From Deltaproteobacteria bacterium (lineage in GTDB: Bacteria > Myxococcota > Myxococcia > Myxococcales > 40CM-4-68-19), in contig VBKL01000098.1 of assembly GCA_005879805.1 (NCBI GenBank), forward strand, positions 1-35,270: DNA of 35,270 bases. Direction: 5' to 3'. The translations under genes and the position numbers were made by a program. The notes under the pieces are model-generated. The model saw nothing but the letters and a program-made list of their open reading frames with translations. It made no database searches and had not been told where the DNA came from. Below are positions 1 to 8,223 of the stretch, piece after piece (position 1 is the first letter of the stretch; every line of letters begins with the position of its first letter).

Positions 1-63
1 GCGCGCGAATAGCCGGGCCAACGCCTGGCCGATATTGCCGAAGCCGATGATTGAGTAGCTCAC
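1..63 (-). CDS. NAD(P)-binding Rossmann oxidoreductase, N-terminal fragment
   Basis: Only the first 21 codons lie in the window; the gene runs off the left edge. The start is GTG at 63, preceded by an AGGAG Shine-Dalgarno about seven bases upstream. The translation begins (M)SYSIIGFGNIGQALARLF, which carries the GxGxxG dinucleotide-binding fingerprint (G-F-G-N-I-G) straight after a short beta strand, as in NADPH-dependent F420 reductase-like proteins (the COG2085 type). It lies downstream of the LysR gene on the same strand with a 147-base gap, so it could be a target of that regulator. Substrate and length cannot be judged from this fragment. Confidence 0.7.
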   Translation of the reverse strand, partial: MSYSIIGFGNIGQALARLFAR

Positions 64-210
64 GGAAGTCTCCTTTGAGAATCAAGTCGCGTTCGAGACT
101 TCGATAGATGTAATGGTCGTGCGCTCGCGTGGGGTTCTTCAATTGGCGACAACGGTTGTGCATTCGCGCACCACTCGCGGGTCGATGCGCAGTTGGGCAG
201 GTCGTGATCG

Positions 211-1107
211 TCAGTCGAGTCGCGGGCGCTGTCCCGCGAGAAGCTGTTGGTAGGTGGCGAGCCTTTGGAACATGAAATTCGTGAAGAGGCGAACGCGCTT
301 CGTCTTGCGCGTCTCACCCTGCGTGAGCAGCCACAAGGATCCGTGCAGGCGCAAGGCACCGCCCGGCACTCTCACCAGAAGCGGGTCGGCATCTCCGACG
401 AAGCACGACAGTATCGTGATGCCCAACCCCTCGCGCGCTGCGAGAATCTGGGTCTCGGCGTCTGTGGTTTTGAGTGTCGTTCCGTCGACGGGAACGTCGT
501 TGTTGCGCGCCCAATCGGGAATGCCTTCGTCGTCCCGGACGACCCAGCGGATGGGACCGTGCGAACCAGCTCGCCAGTCGGCAAACAGAGCGCGTGACAT
601 GTAGACACCACCGAACAGCTGCGGCCCTTTGAGAGCGTGGAGATTCTGAGGCAGCGTCGCGGGGTCGTAGACCACCCGGATCGCGACGTCGGCTTCGCGG
701 TTGGTGAGGTTGAGCCGCTGGTAGGACGTGAGGATCTCCATCTCGACTTCGGGATGGAGACGCGCGAACTCGGCGAGGTCGGGCATGAGCAGATAGGTCG
801 CGAGCGTCGGCGGCAGCGTCACCCGCAGGGATCCGCGCACCGCCTGGTCGCGGCCGAAGATACGCGTTTCCAGCTGGCTCGACGACGCTTCCATCTGTTC
901 GGCGAGCTCGAGGACCTCGTTTCCGGCACGCGTCAAACGGTAACCGGACGGGCGCTTCTCGAACAGAAGCGCTCCCAGGCGCTGCTCGAGCTGGGCGATA
1001 CGTCGGAGCACAGTGGAGTGGTTCACCTTGAGGTGCTCGGCAGCGGCGCGAACCGATCCCCTCCGCGCCACCGCGAGGAAGAAACGAACGTCATCCCAGT
1101 CGATCAT
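211..1107 (-). CDS. LysR-family transcriptional regulator
   Basis: This is a 298-residue protein of usual LysR length. Residues about 1-60 form the winged helix-turn-helix (FFLAVARRGSVRAAAEHL, then HSTVLRRIAQLEQRLGALLF), and the rest is the periplasmic-binding-protein-like effector domain (SLRVTLPPTLATYLLMPDL onwards). LysR proteins bind promoter DNA as tetramers and respond to a small co-inducer. The start ATG at 1107 gives the canonical MIDWDDVRFFLAV opening. It is on the same strand as the Rossmann oxidoreductase, 147 bases downstream, rather than in the divergent arrangement usual for LysR genes. The gene sits between that enzyme and a decayed integrase next to a tRNA, so it may be island cargo. 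The effector cannot be inferred. Confidence 0.92.
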   Translation of the reverse strand: MIDWDDVRFFLAVARRGSVRAAAEHLKVNHSTVLRRIAQLEQRLGALLFEKRPSGYRLTRAGNEVLELAEQMEASSSQLETRIFGRDQAVRGSLRVTLPPTLATYLLMPDLAEFARLHPEVEMEILTSYQRLNLTNREADVAIRVVYDPATLPQNLHALKGPQLFGGVYMSRALFADWRAGSHGPIRWVVRDDEGIPDWARNNDVPVDGTTLKTTDAETQILAAREGLGITILSCFVGDADPLLVRVPGGALRLHGSLWLLTQGETRKTKRVRLFTNFMFQRLATYQQLLAGQRPRLD

Positions 1108-1179
1108 GTGCCCAGCTCAAGCATAGGCGGCGCAATACGCATCTGGTTCGAAAATGCACCATATCGAGGAATCGCGGCA

Positions 1180-1765
1180 GCAGTCCGACGTCGACCTGGA
1201 GCGCGGCACGCTCATCGTGGCCCGCTCGCACCTCCGGGAGCAGACGAAGGGCGGCGACGCGGCCGTGCTCCCGATCCCCGCGCCGCTCTGGCCATGGATC
1301 CGCTACCAGCTCAATCGCGCGCCCGGCCCGCTGCTCTTCCCCGCGCCGGATGGCTCGCAGCGCCCGCGCGAGGCCGACCCGCAGAAGATCCTCCGCCACG
1401 CCCTCGGCCGCGCCGGCATCGTTGAGGGCTACGAGCATTGTTGCCGCTGGTGCGGCTACAAGACGGACGCGCCCGACGGCGAGCCGCGTTACTGCCCGAC
1501 CTGCGTCAAGCGCACCGACGGCCGGGGCAACCCGCTGGTGCCACTGCGGGGGAAGAAGCCCTGGGCGAGGCGCGTACACGTGAAGATGCGCTTCCACGAT
1601 CTGCGGCACACCTTCGCGACGGCGCTCCTGCGCAGCGGCGCCGCGCAGGCCCGCTCGCGCGATGCAGTTGGAAATTCTGCCCCACCTGAGCCCCACGAGG
1701 CCCCGGATCGCGTCTCGGTCGAGACCTACGCGAGCGCGGAAGCTGCAGAGAATCCGACTGCGTTG
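1180..1765 (+). pseudogene. Decayed tyrosine recombinase (integrase) with zinc-ribbon insertion
   Basis: Only the C-terminal catalytic half remains. Reading begins at DVDLERGTLIVARS, a typical integrase strand; the preceding Arg-containing motif and the whole N-terminal DNA-binding domain are absent. There follow the residues LPIPAPLWPWI and LLFPAPDG, a four-Cys insertion (CCRWCGY then YCPTCVKR), and the catalytic HDLRHTFATALLRSGA block. After about position 1650 the frame is lost: the LEILPHLSPT element (the LxHxSP motif) continues in another frame, and the tail with the nucleophile Tyr (VETYAS, Tyr codon near 1727) is back in the first frame. At least two frameshifts plus the N-terminal loss make it non-functional. 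The remnant stops next to the 3' end of tRNA-Val, the expected place for the integrase of a tRNA-targeting element. The Cys-rich insertion recalls integrases I associate with myxobacteria (recollection, not a search). Confidence 0.82.
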
Positions 1766-1768
1766 GGT

Positions 1769-1843
1769 TGGTGGGCGCTGCAGGATTCGAACCTGCGACC
1801 CCTGCCGTGTGAAGGCAGTGCTCTACCGCTGAGCTAAGCGCCC
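1769..1843 (-). tRNA. tRNA-Val (anticodon CAC), CCA encoded
   Basis: The reverse complement folds as a full cloverleaf. The 7-bp acceptor GGGCGCT pairs with AGCGCCC; the D arm is GCTC/GAGC; the anticodon stem CTGCC/GGCAG encloses the loop TTCACAC, so the anticodon is CAC, reading GUG valine codons; the T arm GCAGG/CCTGC has the loop TTCGAAT. The discriminator is A and the CCA end is encoded (1769-1771). Upstream on the same strand there is only a weak promoter candidate (TTGACT at 1881-1886 with no convincing -10). The gene is intact although an integrase relic abuts its 3' end, which fits an element that restored the tRNA end on insertion. Confidence 0.96.
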
Positions 1844-2064
1844 CGGTCGGGCCGGACCGTCTCGCACGGGTGGAAAGCGCAGTCAAGCGGCGCCCGCGAG
1901 GGGCGGACCGGAGAGCGGCGAGGGTAGCGTACGGTGCGCAAACTCGTTTCAGAACAAGTAGCGATGACGCCCGCTGCGCGTTCCAACGCGGACCTTGCCG
2001 AGCCGGGCCCTCGGTGCGGAGCCATCGCGCGGCGCCCGCAACCCGCTCAGGTTAAAAGCGCACC

Positions 2065-3189
2065 ATGCGACGGCTCGCGACCCTCGCGCTGATCGCGGTC
2101 TGCGCCTGCGACAGCGGGCCCCTCCGCAACGGCGTCGGTCTCACGGACGCCTTTGGCGGCCTCCGCTTCACCGCCCCCCTTCTCGTCCTCCAGGAACCGG
2201 GCCTGAACGGCCGCTTCCTCGTCGTCGAGAAGCGCGGCAGCATCCAGGCCGTCCGCGGGAACTCCGCGACGCAGTTCCTCGACATCCGCTCCAAGGTGAA
2301 CTCCGCCCCCGACGAGGCGGGCATGCTGGGCCTCGCGCTCGCACCCGGGTGGCCCGGCGATCCCACCGCCTACGTCTCGTACACCGCGCCGAGCGCGCAG
2401 AGCCCCGCCAATCTCCGCTCCACGCTCTCGCGAATGCAGAGCCGCGACGGAGGCGCGACCCTGGACCCCGCTACCGAAACCATCCTCTTCACCGTCGAGC
2501 AGCCCTTCGACAACCACAACGGCGGCCACGTCGTCTTCGGTCCCGACGGCTACCTCTACTTCGGCCTCGGCGACGGCGGCTCCGCTGGCGACCCGATGGG
2601 CAACGCGCAGAACCTGGGCGTCGTCCTCGGCAAGCTCCTGCGGCTCGATCCCGCGACCGGGAGAGCGCCGGTGACGAATCCCTTCGTCTCGACTGCTGGC
2701 GCGAGGCCCGAGATCTATGCCTACGGCCTGCGCAACCCGTGGCGTTTCAGCTTCGATCGCCAGACCGCCAAGCTGTGGGTCGGCGACGTCGGCCAGGACC
2801 TCTACGAGGAGATCGACATCGTCCAGGCCGGCCAGAACTACGGCTGGAACGCGAAGGAAGGCCTCCACTGCTACAAGTCCTCGAGTTGCCCCGGTGCCTA
2901 CGCCGATCCGGTGGTCGAGTACGGCCACGACCTCGGCATCTCGGTGACGGGCGGATACGTCTACCGGGGCAACGACGTCCCCGCGCTGCAGGGTAGGTAC
3001 GTGTACGGCGACTTCGGCTCGGGACGCATCTGGACCGTCGCGGCCGACTCTCCCGGGCAGCCGCGGCAGCTCTTGAAGGCCGCGAACATCTCCTCCTTCG
3101 GCGAGGACCAGAGGGGCGAGCTCTACGTAGTGGACCTCTCGGGGACGGTGGAAAAGCTCGTGGCGACGGCGACCAGCCAGGCGCCCTGA
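2065..3189 (+). CDS. PQQ-type soluble sugar (aldose/sorbosone) dehydrogenase, lipoprotein
   Basis: This 374-residue protein belongs to the glucose/sorbosone dehydrogenase beta-propeller family, whose members oxidise sugars with pyrroloquinoline quinone. The N-terminus is a lipoprotein signal: a short basic start, a hydrophobic run, then Val-Cys-Ala-Cys with the likely lipidated Cys15 followed by Asp16. Family marks are the early EKRGSIQAV strand, DEAGMLGLALAP, the active-site region DNHNGGHVVFGPDGYLYFGL, GLRNPWRFSFD and VGQDLYEEID. The C-terminal blade YVYGDFGSGRIW is complete. The length is normal for the YliI-type branch. Asp at +2 of a lipoprotein is an inner-membrane retention signal in E. 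coli, but the rule need not hold here. It stands alone: the tRNA behind it is on the other strand. PQQ use is inferred from family only. Confidence 0.9.
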   Translation: MRRLATLALIAVCACDSGPLRNGVGLTDAFGGLRFTAPLLVLQEPGLNGRFLVVEKRGSIQAVRGNSATQFLDIRSKVNSAPDEAGMLGLALAPGWPGDPTAYVSYTAPSAQSPANLRSTLSRMQSRDGGATLDPATETILFTVEQPFDNHNGGHVVFGPDGYLYFGLGDGGSAGDPMGNAQNLGVVLGKLLRLDPATGRAPVTNPFVSTAGARPEIYAYGLRNPWRFSFDRQTAKLWVGDVGQDLYEEIDIVQAGQNYGWNAKEGLHCYKSSSCPGAYADPVVEYGHDLGISVTGGYVYRGNDVPALQGRYVYGDFGSGRIWTVAADSPGQPRQLLKAANISSFGEDQRGELYVVDLSGTVEKLVATATSQAP

Positions 3190-3233
3190 CCTTTGCCCTT
3201 GCCACGCCCTGAACGTGCGTTACGGTGAGGTAC

Positions 3234-3449
3234 ATGAGCAATACTCCGAAGCCTGAAGTCACCGGGCCCGCCGCTTCCGAGATGGAAATGTCGGGAAGCT
3301 GCCCGGCGTGCCAAGGCGACGTCTCCGTGCGCTTCACCGGCCGCCGCGCCACCAGCGTCTGCCGCAAGTGCGGATACGTCGTGCACTCCATCGTCCACCA
3401 GCAGGGCGGACAGATCGTCTTCGAGCAGCTCGTCCGCGCCGCCGCGTAA
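3234..3449 (+). CDS. Small zinc-ribbon protein, function unknown
   Basis: A 71-residue protein. I chose ATG at 3234 over the GTG at 3225 because GGTGAGG sits five bases before it. After a polar leader there is a single treble-clef-like ribbon, Cys-Pro-Ala-Cys then Cys-Arg-Lys-Cys about 20 residues later, followed by two beta-like stretches (YVVHSIVHQQ, GQIVFEQL). The pair of CxxC knuckles would bind one zinc. It follows the sugar dehydrogenase by 44 bases on the same strand and may be co-transcribed, but nothing links the functions. It converges on the 92-aa gene with a 4-base gap between the stop codons. Confidence 0.7.
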   Translation: MSNTPKPEVTGPAASEMEMSGSCPACQGDVSVRFTGRRATSVCRKCGYVVHSIVHQQGGQIVFEQLVRAAA

Positions 3450-3453
3450 ACCG

Positions 3454-3732
3454 CTACGCGCGAGGCCCGAGGAGCTGATCGAGCTCCTCGGTCAATTCCT
3501 TCACCCGCCGTTTCAAGTGCGAGAGCCGCTTCCCCGCAGCCTTGAAGTCATCGCGTGTCACCAGCCCCGCCGCGTGCAGCGCCTTGCGCTGCGCCTCGTC
3601 GATCGCCGCCTTCGCCCGCTGCAGGCCTCCGATCGCGGACGCGATCGCCTCCGCCCGCTTCGGGTCCTCGAACAGCTTTCCTACCGCCTTCATCCCCAGA
3701 CTGGTCGCGCGCTCGCGCAGCGTCCTCGGCAA
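3454..3732 (-). CDS. Small alpha-helical/coiled-coil protein, function unknown
   Basis: The 92-residue product is almost wholly helical and charged: an N-terminal stretch LRERATSLGMKAVGKLFEDP, a middle helix rich in Ala/Lys, and a C-terminal heptad-like segment (HLKRRVKELTEELDQLL). The start is TTG at 3732, with TGAGGG about eight bases upstream; this start follows the stop of the SCP2-like gene by only nine bases, so translation is probably coupled. As third gene of an Hsp70-like/SCP2-like operon it could be an accessory or client of that pair, or a phasin-like amphipathic protein. No family is recognised. Confidence 0.72.
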   Translation of the reverse strand: MPRTLRERATSLGMKAVGKLFEDPKRAEAIASAIGGLQRAKAAIDEAQRKALHAAGLVTRDDFKAAGKRLSHLKRRVKELTEELDQLLGPRA

Positions 3733-3741
3733 CGTTTGCCC

Positions 3742-4191
3742 TCACTCTCCGTGAAATCGCGTCGGGACGGTGCGGATCGCCTCCAGGCCCGCCCCGCGAT
3801 GCCGCCCGGCATGCTTGACGAGCCGCTCCAGGTCTCCGCGTAGCCGCACTTTCCGTTCGAGAATGGCCCGGAGCGGATCGGGCCGCGCGCCCGCCAGCGC
3901 TGCGCTGAGCAGCTCCTTGCAAAGCGAGTGCGGCGCCCAGGCGATGTAATCGGGCTCCAGCTCCTCGAGCTCGTCCTCGTCATCGGGAAACTCGAGCTGG
4001 GCATCCGCCGGCGGTCGCAACCGCGCGAGCAGGCAGAAATCGCTGGGAAGCCCGTCCCCGCGCGTAACGACGATCCCCGACGTGACCGGACCGAACTCCG
4101 ACAGCGCAAGCTGGACCTGTTCGTCGGCGAGCAGCGCACGGGCCGCCGCTTCGCACCAGGCCTGCGAGGGAAAGACCAGCGCCTCGGCCAT
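3742..4191 (-). CDS. SCP-2 (sterol carrier)-like domain protein
   Basis: A 149-residue protein starting MAEALVFPSQAW at ATG 4191. The layout matches the SCP-2 fold: an N-terminal helix with a Trp (AWCEAAARALLADE), a short beta strand (SGIVVTRGDGLPSDFCLLAR), an acidic loop (FPDDEDELEELEPDY), then the characteristic end where a helix leads into PLRAILERKVRLRGDLERLV, equivalent to the family's 'GKLKIKGD' segment. SCP-2 domains bind lipids or acyl-CoA and are often small stand-alone proteins in bacteria. It lies 23 bases downstream of the Hsp70-like gene and 9 bases upstream of the 92-aa gene. The assignment rests on the C-terminal motif and overall pattern, so it is moderate. Confidence 0.65.
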   Translation of the reverse strand: MAEALVFPSQAWCEAAARALLADEQVQLALSEFGPVTSGIVVTRGDGLPSDFCLLARLRPPADAQLEFPDDEDELEELEPDYIAWAPHSLCKELLSAALAGARPDPLRAILERKVRLRGDLERLVKHAGRHRGAGLEAIRTVPTRFHGE

Positions 4192-4214
4192 GGCGCGTCC
4201 TACCACGAACGCTC

Positions 4215-5831
4215 TTACTCGCTCCCGAAAACCTTGCGGATGGAAGCGAGGATTCCCTTGGGCCGCTCGGCCGGGGTGGATTCCGCCGCCTTCTGCCGGC
4301 GCTCGCTCTCCTCCTGCCACGCGGCCTTCAGCGCCTCCGGCGTGTCCTGGGTCGCGAGCATGACTTCTTGCGGTCTGGCATCGGGCGACAGCCCCTCGAC
4401 GGTGATGTGCAACAGGCACTCCTCGTCGAGGTTGAAGCTCACCCGCTGGCCCGACGCCTCGGGGGGAAACTTGAGGGTCCCCAGGTACTCGTTGTCGACG
4501 ATCTTGTCGCTGTCGCCCTGGAAGACGTCGAGGTCCTGCATCTTCCCCTCTTTCGCCTGGGGTAGACGGAAGCTGCGCTGGGCGGGGATCTGCGTGTTCT
4601 TCTCGATCACCTTGCGGAAGCGTCCGCCCGGCATGGCGAAGCCGATCGGCATCGACAGCGCATCGACCAGCGTGACCGAATCGATCTCCTGCATCGACTC
4701 GGCGAGGAGCGCCGCGCCGAGCGCCACCGACTCGTCCGGATGCACGCCTTTGCGCGGCGGCTTGCCGAAATGCTGGTGGGTCTTTCCCTGCACGAGCGGC
4801 ATGCGCGTCTGTCCGCCGACGAGCAGCACCTCCGCGATCTCCGCCTTGCTCAGGTTCTTCTCGCCCATCACCTGGTCGACGAGCGCGAAGCTTCGATCGA
4901 CGAGGTCCATCACCAGCGTGTTGAGCCGCTCGCGAGAGAGCGGGATGCGCAGGTCGACCGGCTTCCCGCGCCGGTCCGCGACGTAGGGCAGCTCGATGAC
5001 CACGTTGGAGAGCAGCGAGAGATCGATCTTCGCCGCCTCGGCGGCATTCTTGATCCGCTGCATCGCCACCGGGCTCTGCGTCAGATCGATCTTCGTCTCG
5101 TTGCGGAACTCCTCGAGCACATGGTCGATGATGCGGTTGTCGAAATCGACGCCGCCGAGGAAGGTGTCGCCGCCCGTCGCCAGCACCTCCATGACGTTGC
5201 CGTGGATCTGCAGTACCGAGACGTCGAAGGTCCCGCCGCCCAGGTCGTAGACCAGCACCTTGTGGTCGAATCCGCGGTTGAGGCCGTAGGCGAGCGCCGC
5301 GGCGGTCGGCTCGTTGACGATGCGCCGCACCTTGAACCCGGCCAGCGAACCCGCCTCCTTCACCGCGGTGCGCTGGTTGTCGTTGTAATAGGCGGGCACC
5401 GAGATGACTGCTTCCTGGATCGGATGCCCTAGCGTCGCTTCGGCGACCCGCTTGCAGTGCTGCAAGACGAACGCGCTGATCTGCGGCAGCGAGTAGACCT
5501 TGCCGGCGAGCATCACGGCACACTCGCCGTCCACGCCCTCGACGATCTCGTAGCTGAAGTAGTGCTTGATGTCCTGCACCACCTTGGAATGGTACTTCCG
5601 GCCGATCAGGCGCTTCGCGCCGTAGATGGTGTTGCGCGGGTTCACCACCATCTGATCCTTGGCGACGTTTCCGACTAGCAGGTCGCCCTTCTCGGACATG
5701 GCGACGACGGAGGGGAGGATCAGAGCGCCCCGATCGCTCGGGACCACCTTCGCGATCTTGTTGCGCACGTACGCAACGCACGTGTTGGTCGTGCCGAGAT
5801 CGATGCCGAGCAGGATGGGCTTTTCGGCCAT
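4215..5831 (-). CDS. Hsp70-family (DnaK-like) chaperone with truncated lid
   Basis: A 538-residue Hsp70. The nucleotide-binding domain has phosphate loop 1 ([13 protein letters not shown]), phosphate loop 2 ([14 protein letters not shown]) and the adenosine motif ([11 protein letters not shown]). The interdomain linker region reads VTLVDAL instead of the usual DVLLLD, and a beta-sandwich substrate domain follows to about residue 490. The C-terminal helical lid (about 100 residues in DnaK) is reduced to a charged stretch of about 45 residues ending [14 protein letters not shown], so this is a paralogue and not the housekeeping DnaK (about 610-640 aa). No dnaJ or grpE lies nearby. It heads an operon with an SCP2-like protein and a helical protein. 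Myxobacteria carry specialised Hsp70 paralogues (SglK of Myxococcus is needed for social motility), but orthology is not shown here. The start at ATG 5831 lacks a clear Shine-Dalgarno. Confidence 0.93.
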   Translation of the reverse strand: MAEKPILLGIDLGTTNTCVAYVRNKIAKVVPSDRGALILPSVVAMSEKGDLLVGNVAKDQMVVNPRNTIYGAKRLIGRKYHSKVVQDIKHYFSYEIVEGVDGECAVMLAGKVYSLPQISAFVLQHCKRVAEATLGHPIQEAVISVPAYYNDNQRTAVKEAGSLAGFKVRRIVNEPTAAALAYGLNRGFDHKVLVYDLGGGTFDVSVLQIHGNVMEVLATGGDTFLGGVDFDNRIIDHVLEEFRNETKIDLTQSPVAMQRIKNAAEAAKIDLSLLSNVVIELPYVADRRGKPVDLRIPLSRERLNTLVMDLVDRSFALVDQVMGEKNLSKAEIAEVLLVGGQTRMPLVQGKTHQHFGKPPRKGVHPDESVALGAALLAESMQEIDSVTLVDALSMPIGFAMPGGRFRKVIEKNTQIPAQRSFRLPQAKEGKMQDLDVFQGDSDKIVDNEYLGTLKFPPEASGQRVSFNLDEECLLHITVEGLSPDARPQEVMLATQDTPEALKAAWQEESERRQKAAESTPAERPKGILASIRKVFGSE

Positions 5832-6037
5832 GGGGGCTTTGCGGCGGAGGATGCTACGGCGCCCTCGGCGTGGGTGGCAAGAAACAGCCCAGCGGCAACG
5901 TTCTCAGCTCCATCGGACCGGACGCGAAAGCCAGGAGAGCGGCCGGGGCGGCTTCTCCCAGATCGACCGTGTCCCGGGCGAGACGCGGGCCAGCACCTCG
6001 TTCGCCATGCCGCCCTCGGCAATGTCGTCGCGTCCGC

Positions 6038-6637
6038 TCACTTGCGATCCCGCGAACGCAACTTCCGCAAGTCCCCGGGCTTGTCGACGTCGAGGAGGAT
6101 TCCCGGATCGTCCACCGCGTGCTCGCGCACCAGGATGCCGAGTCGCGAGAAGACGTCGCGGGCTCCTTCGCCTTCCTGCGCCTCGAACAAGGAAGGCGCG
6201 AGCGCCGTCGGCACCACCACTGGATGACCTCGCTCGCCCTTGTAGGTCGGAACGTGGACCGCTCCGGGTTCCGCGTCCGCGGCCTTCGCGAGAAGCCTCG
6301 CCGTCTCGACGGCGACCTCGGGATGATCGACCAGCGCCACGAGCGCCCAGCGCTTCCCCAGTTGCAGCGCGGCCTCCAGGCCCAGCGCCATCGAGGAAAC
6401 CTGTCCCAGCTCCGGATTCGGATTCGGCACCGGTACGCAGTCCTTGGGCAGCGCCGCCGTGATCTCTTGCGCGTCGTGGGCCACCACGACGAGCACCGGC
6501 TGCACGCCGGCTGCGGCGACGGTGGAGCACACCTTCTCGAGGAACGTCCGGCCGCCGGCGTCGAGCAGGGCCTTGGGCCGGCCCATGCGCGACGACGAGC
6601 CCGCAGCGAGGACTATCCCTGCACCCGGAGACGGCAT
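6038..6637 (-). CDS. MobA/MocA-like nucleotidyltransferase
   Basis: The 199-residue protein opens with GIVLAAGSSSRMGRPKALL, the LAAGxSxRMGxxK signature of the GT-A-fold NTP transferases that make molybdopterin cytosine or guanine dinucleotide cofactors. The PELGQVSSMALGLEA segment and the LVDHPEV metal-binding region follow, as in MocA (CTP:molybdopterin cytidylyltransferase) proteins. Family logic gives molybdenum-cofactor maturation for xanthine-dehydrogenase-type enzymes, but no molybdoenzyme is in the window. I chose ATG at 6637; longer versions lack family resemblance. It is divergent from the HAD phosphatase gene, with about 75 bases between, which must hold both promoters. Confidence 0.85.
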   Translation of the reverse strand: MPSPGAGIVLAAGSSSRMGRPKALLDAGGRTFLEKVCSTVAAAGVQPVLVVVAHDAQEITAALPKDCVPVPNPNPELGQVSSMALGLEAALQLGKRWALVALVDHPEVAVETARLLAKAADAEPGAVHVPTYKGERGHPVVVPTALAPSLFEAQEGEGARDVFSRLGILVREHAVDDPGILLDVDKPGDLRKLRSRDRK

Positions 6638-6711
6638 CCAGCGGGAGTCTACCAAGCGTGCGGCGCGCCGCGCAGGTTGTGTGCGGATCGGATGATGGTT
6701 ATCCACCTGCA

Positions 6712-7401
6712 GTGCGCAAGGTCTCCCTTGGGGTCGTCTGCGACTTCGACGGCACGGCGACGCTCCTCGACATCGGGGACGAGATCAGCAAGCACTTCGG
6801 CGGCACTGCCCACTGGGAAGCGGAGCACGCGCGCTTCCGCAAGGGCGAGCTCGACACGCGCGGCATCATCGAGGCCATCTACACCAAGGTCTTCGCCTCC
6901 GAGGCGGAGGTCTGCGATTTCGCGGCGTGGGCGGCGCGCCTCCGCCCCGGATTCGACGATCTCGTCCGCGCGTGCAAGGACCGCGACGCTCCCTTCATCC
7001 TCGCCTCGGGCGGGCTGCGCCAATACGTCGAGACGGTGCTCGACCGCCATCTTTCCGCCGACCTTCGCAGCCACGTACGCGTGATGGCCAACGAGGGCCT
7101 CTTCGGCTCCCAAGGCTTGAAGGTGCATTTCCCGGGGCGCTCCCGCGCGACGGAGCTGGGCTGCGATGTCTGCGGATCGTGCAAGCGCGTGGCGGTGGCG
7201 GAGCTTCGCGCGCTCGGCGCCGGACGCGTCGTCGGCATCGGGGACGGATTCGCCGATCGCTGCCTCGCGCGTACCGCCGACTCGCTCTGGGCGCGCGAAG
7301 GCAGCTACCTCCATCGCTTCTGCATCGAGAACGGGATCCCGCACACGCCGTTCACCACCCTGGTACCCGTCGCGCACGCCGTCGCCACCTTCGAAGCGTA
7401 G
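6712..7401 (+). CDS. HAD-superfamily phosphatase, MtnX-like
   Basis: With GTG at 6712 the product has 229 residues and starts KVSLGVVCDFDGTATLLD, so HAD motif I (DFDGT) is near the N-terminus as expected. A more upstream GTG at 6658 is also in frame but adds a non-conserved leader. Motif II is ILASGG, and motif III/IV is GIGDGFADRC. The cap region has a four-helix pattern, and a Cys pair (CDVCGSC) precedes motif III. Family: MtnX-type phosphatases, which dephosphorylate the enol intermediate in methionine salvage, and phosphoserine-phosphatase-like relatives. No other methionine-salvage gene is close, so the substrate is uncertain. Confidence 0.83.
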   Translation: MRKVSLGVVCDFDGTATLLDIGDEISKHFGGTAHWEAEHARFRKGELDTRGIIEAIYTKVFASEAEVCDFAAWAARLRPGFDDLVRACKDRDAPFILASGGLRQYVETVLDRHLSADLRSHVRVMANEGLFGSQGLKVHFPGRSRATELGCDVCGSCKRVAVAELRALGAGRVVGIGDGFADRCLARTADSLWAREGSYLHRFCIENGIPHTPFTTLVPVAHAVATFEA

Positions 7402-7419
7402 ACGCACAGGGCATGTTCC

Positions 7420-8223
7420 TTGCGATTCACCCCGTCCGTGGCCTCGGCGGGTGTCAGATTTGGATGCCTCTTCGCGGCGCTGACCCTCGCGACGGAGGCT
7501 CGCGCCGGCGACGAAGACTTCTCGGCCGGAGCGACTCTGCGGGCGGAAACCACCGGGCGCGGCGACCGCGACCTCCTCGTGCTCGGCGCGCTCCGCCGGG
7601 CCGGCACTACGCTCTCGCTCGGGTACGGCCAGGCCGCGGGACGCGACGCGCCCGAAAGGCACGCACTCCTCGCTTCCCTGTCGCAAGAGATCGTCGAGGT
7701 ACGCGAAGAGCCTCTCGAGGTGGAGATCGAGACGCGACTCGCTCCGGATCAGGCGGGCGTGGCGCGACGCGAGATCCAGGCATCGGCCAGGTGGTCCGGA
7801 TTGGGCACGGGGTTCCAGTTCCGGACTACGGACGCCTCCGCTGCAAGGCTCGTCGCGATGGGGTTCTCGCTCGAAGCCTCGCGCACGTTCGGCGGCTTCT
7901 CTACCGGCGTAGGCGCCTCGGTCTTCGATTTGAACCTTCGGGCACCGCGCGCAGCGAATCCCTGGGGCCGCTTCTCGCGGCGGACCCTCGACTGGGCCGA
8001 GCGCTGGTCGGTGTGCGCCTCGCTGGGCGCCCGAGAAGGTCCTCTTGCCGCGGAGCTTTCCGCCTCCCTCGGCTCGCCTCCCGCCGCGCCGATCACACAG
8101 CAGGTCGAGCTCAAGGTCGAAGCGAAATTCCTGCGAGCGGTGCTGGCCGCGAAGGCGGGCTTTCTCGCGCTGCCCGCCGGACCTGCTCCCTCGCTGGGAG
8201 CGGAGGTGCGACTCGAACCCTAG
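7420..8223 (+). CDS. Exported protein, probably outer-membrane beta-barrel, function unknown
   Basis: The 267-residue product begins at TTG 7420 (AGGG nine bases upstream) and has a signal peptide: basic start, hydrophobic segment FGCLFAALTLATEARA, cleavage expected before GDEDF. The mature part is made of alternating polar/hydrophobic strands with small residues and ends in VRLEP with a strand just before (GAEVRLEP), a pattern seen in barrel or barrel-like outer membrane proteins. It follows the HAD phosphatase gene by 18 bases on the same strand. No family is recognised. The stop interlocks with that of the 75-aa gene in CTAG (8220-8223). Confidence 0.68.
   Translation: MRFTPSVASAGVRFGCLFAALTLATEARAGDEDFSAGATLRAETTGRGDRDLLVLGALRRAGTTLSLGYGQAAGRDAPERHALLASLSQEIVEVREEPLEVEIETRLAPDQAGVARREIQASARWSGLGTGFQFRTTDASAARLVAMGFSLEASRTFGGFSTGVGASVFDLNLRAPRAANPWGRFSRRTLDWAERWSVCASLGAREGPLAAELSASLGSPPAAPITQQVELKVEAKFLRAVLAAKAGFLALPAGPAPSLGAEVRLEP

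Noticed and set aside
4215..5781. A long minus-strand frame that runs through the Hsp70 gene and ends in the SCP2-like protein
   Set aside because: Only its last 149 residues (from ATG 4191) look like protein; the upstream part is Arg/Gly-rich shadow of the Hsp70 frame.
3928..5800. Long open frames on the plus strand opposite the Hsp70 and SCP2-like genes
   Set aside because: They mirror the codon structure of the minus-strand genes in GC-rich DNA and have no family resemblance, while the minus-strand products are clear.
5904..6008. A 34-codon minus-strand frame (MANEVLARVSPGTRSIWEKP) with GAGGGCGG before its ATG
   Set aside because: Too short, no family, and the Pro/Trp/Arg-rich end looks random; the 206-base gap shows no other coding sign.
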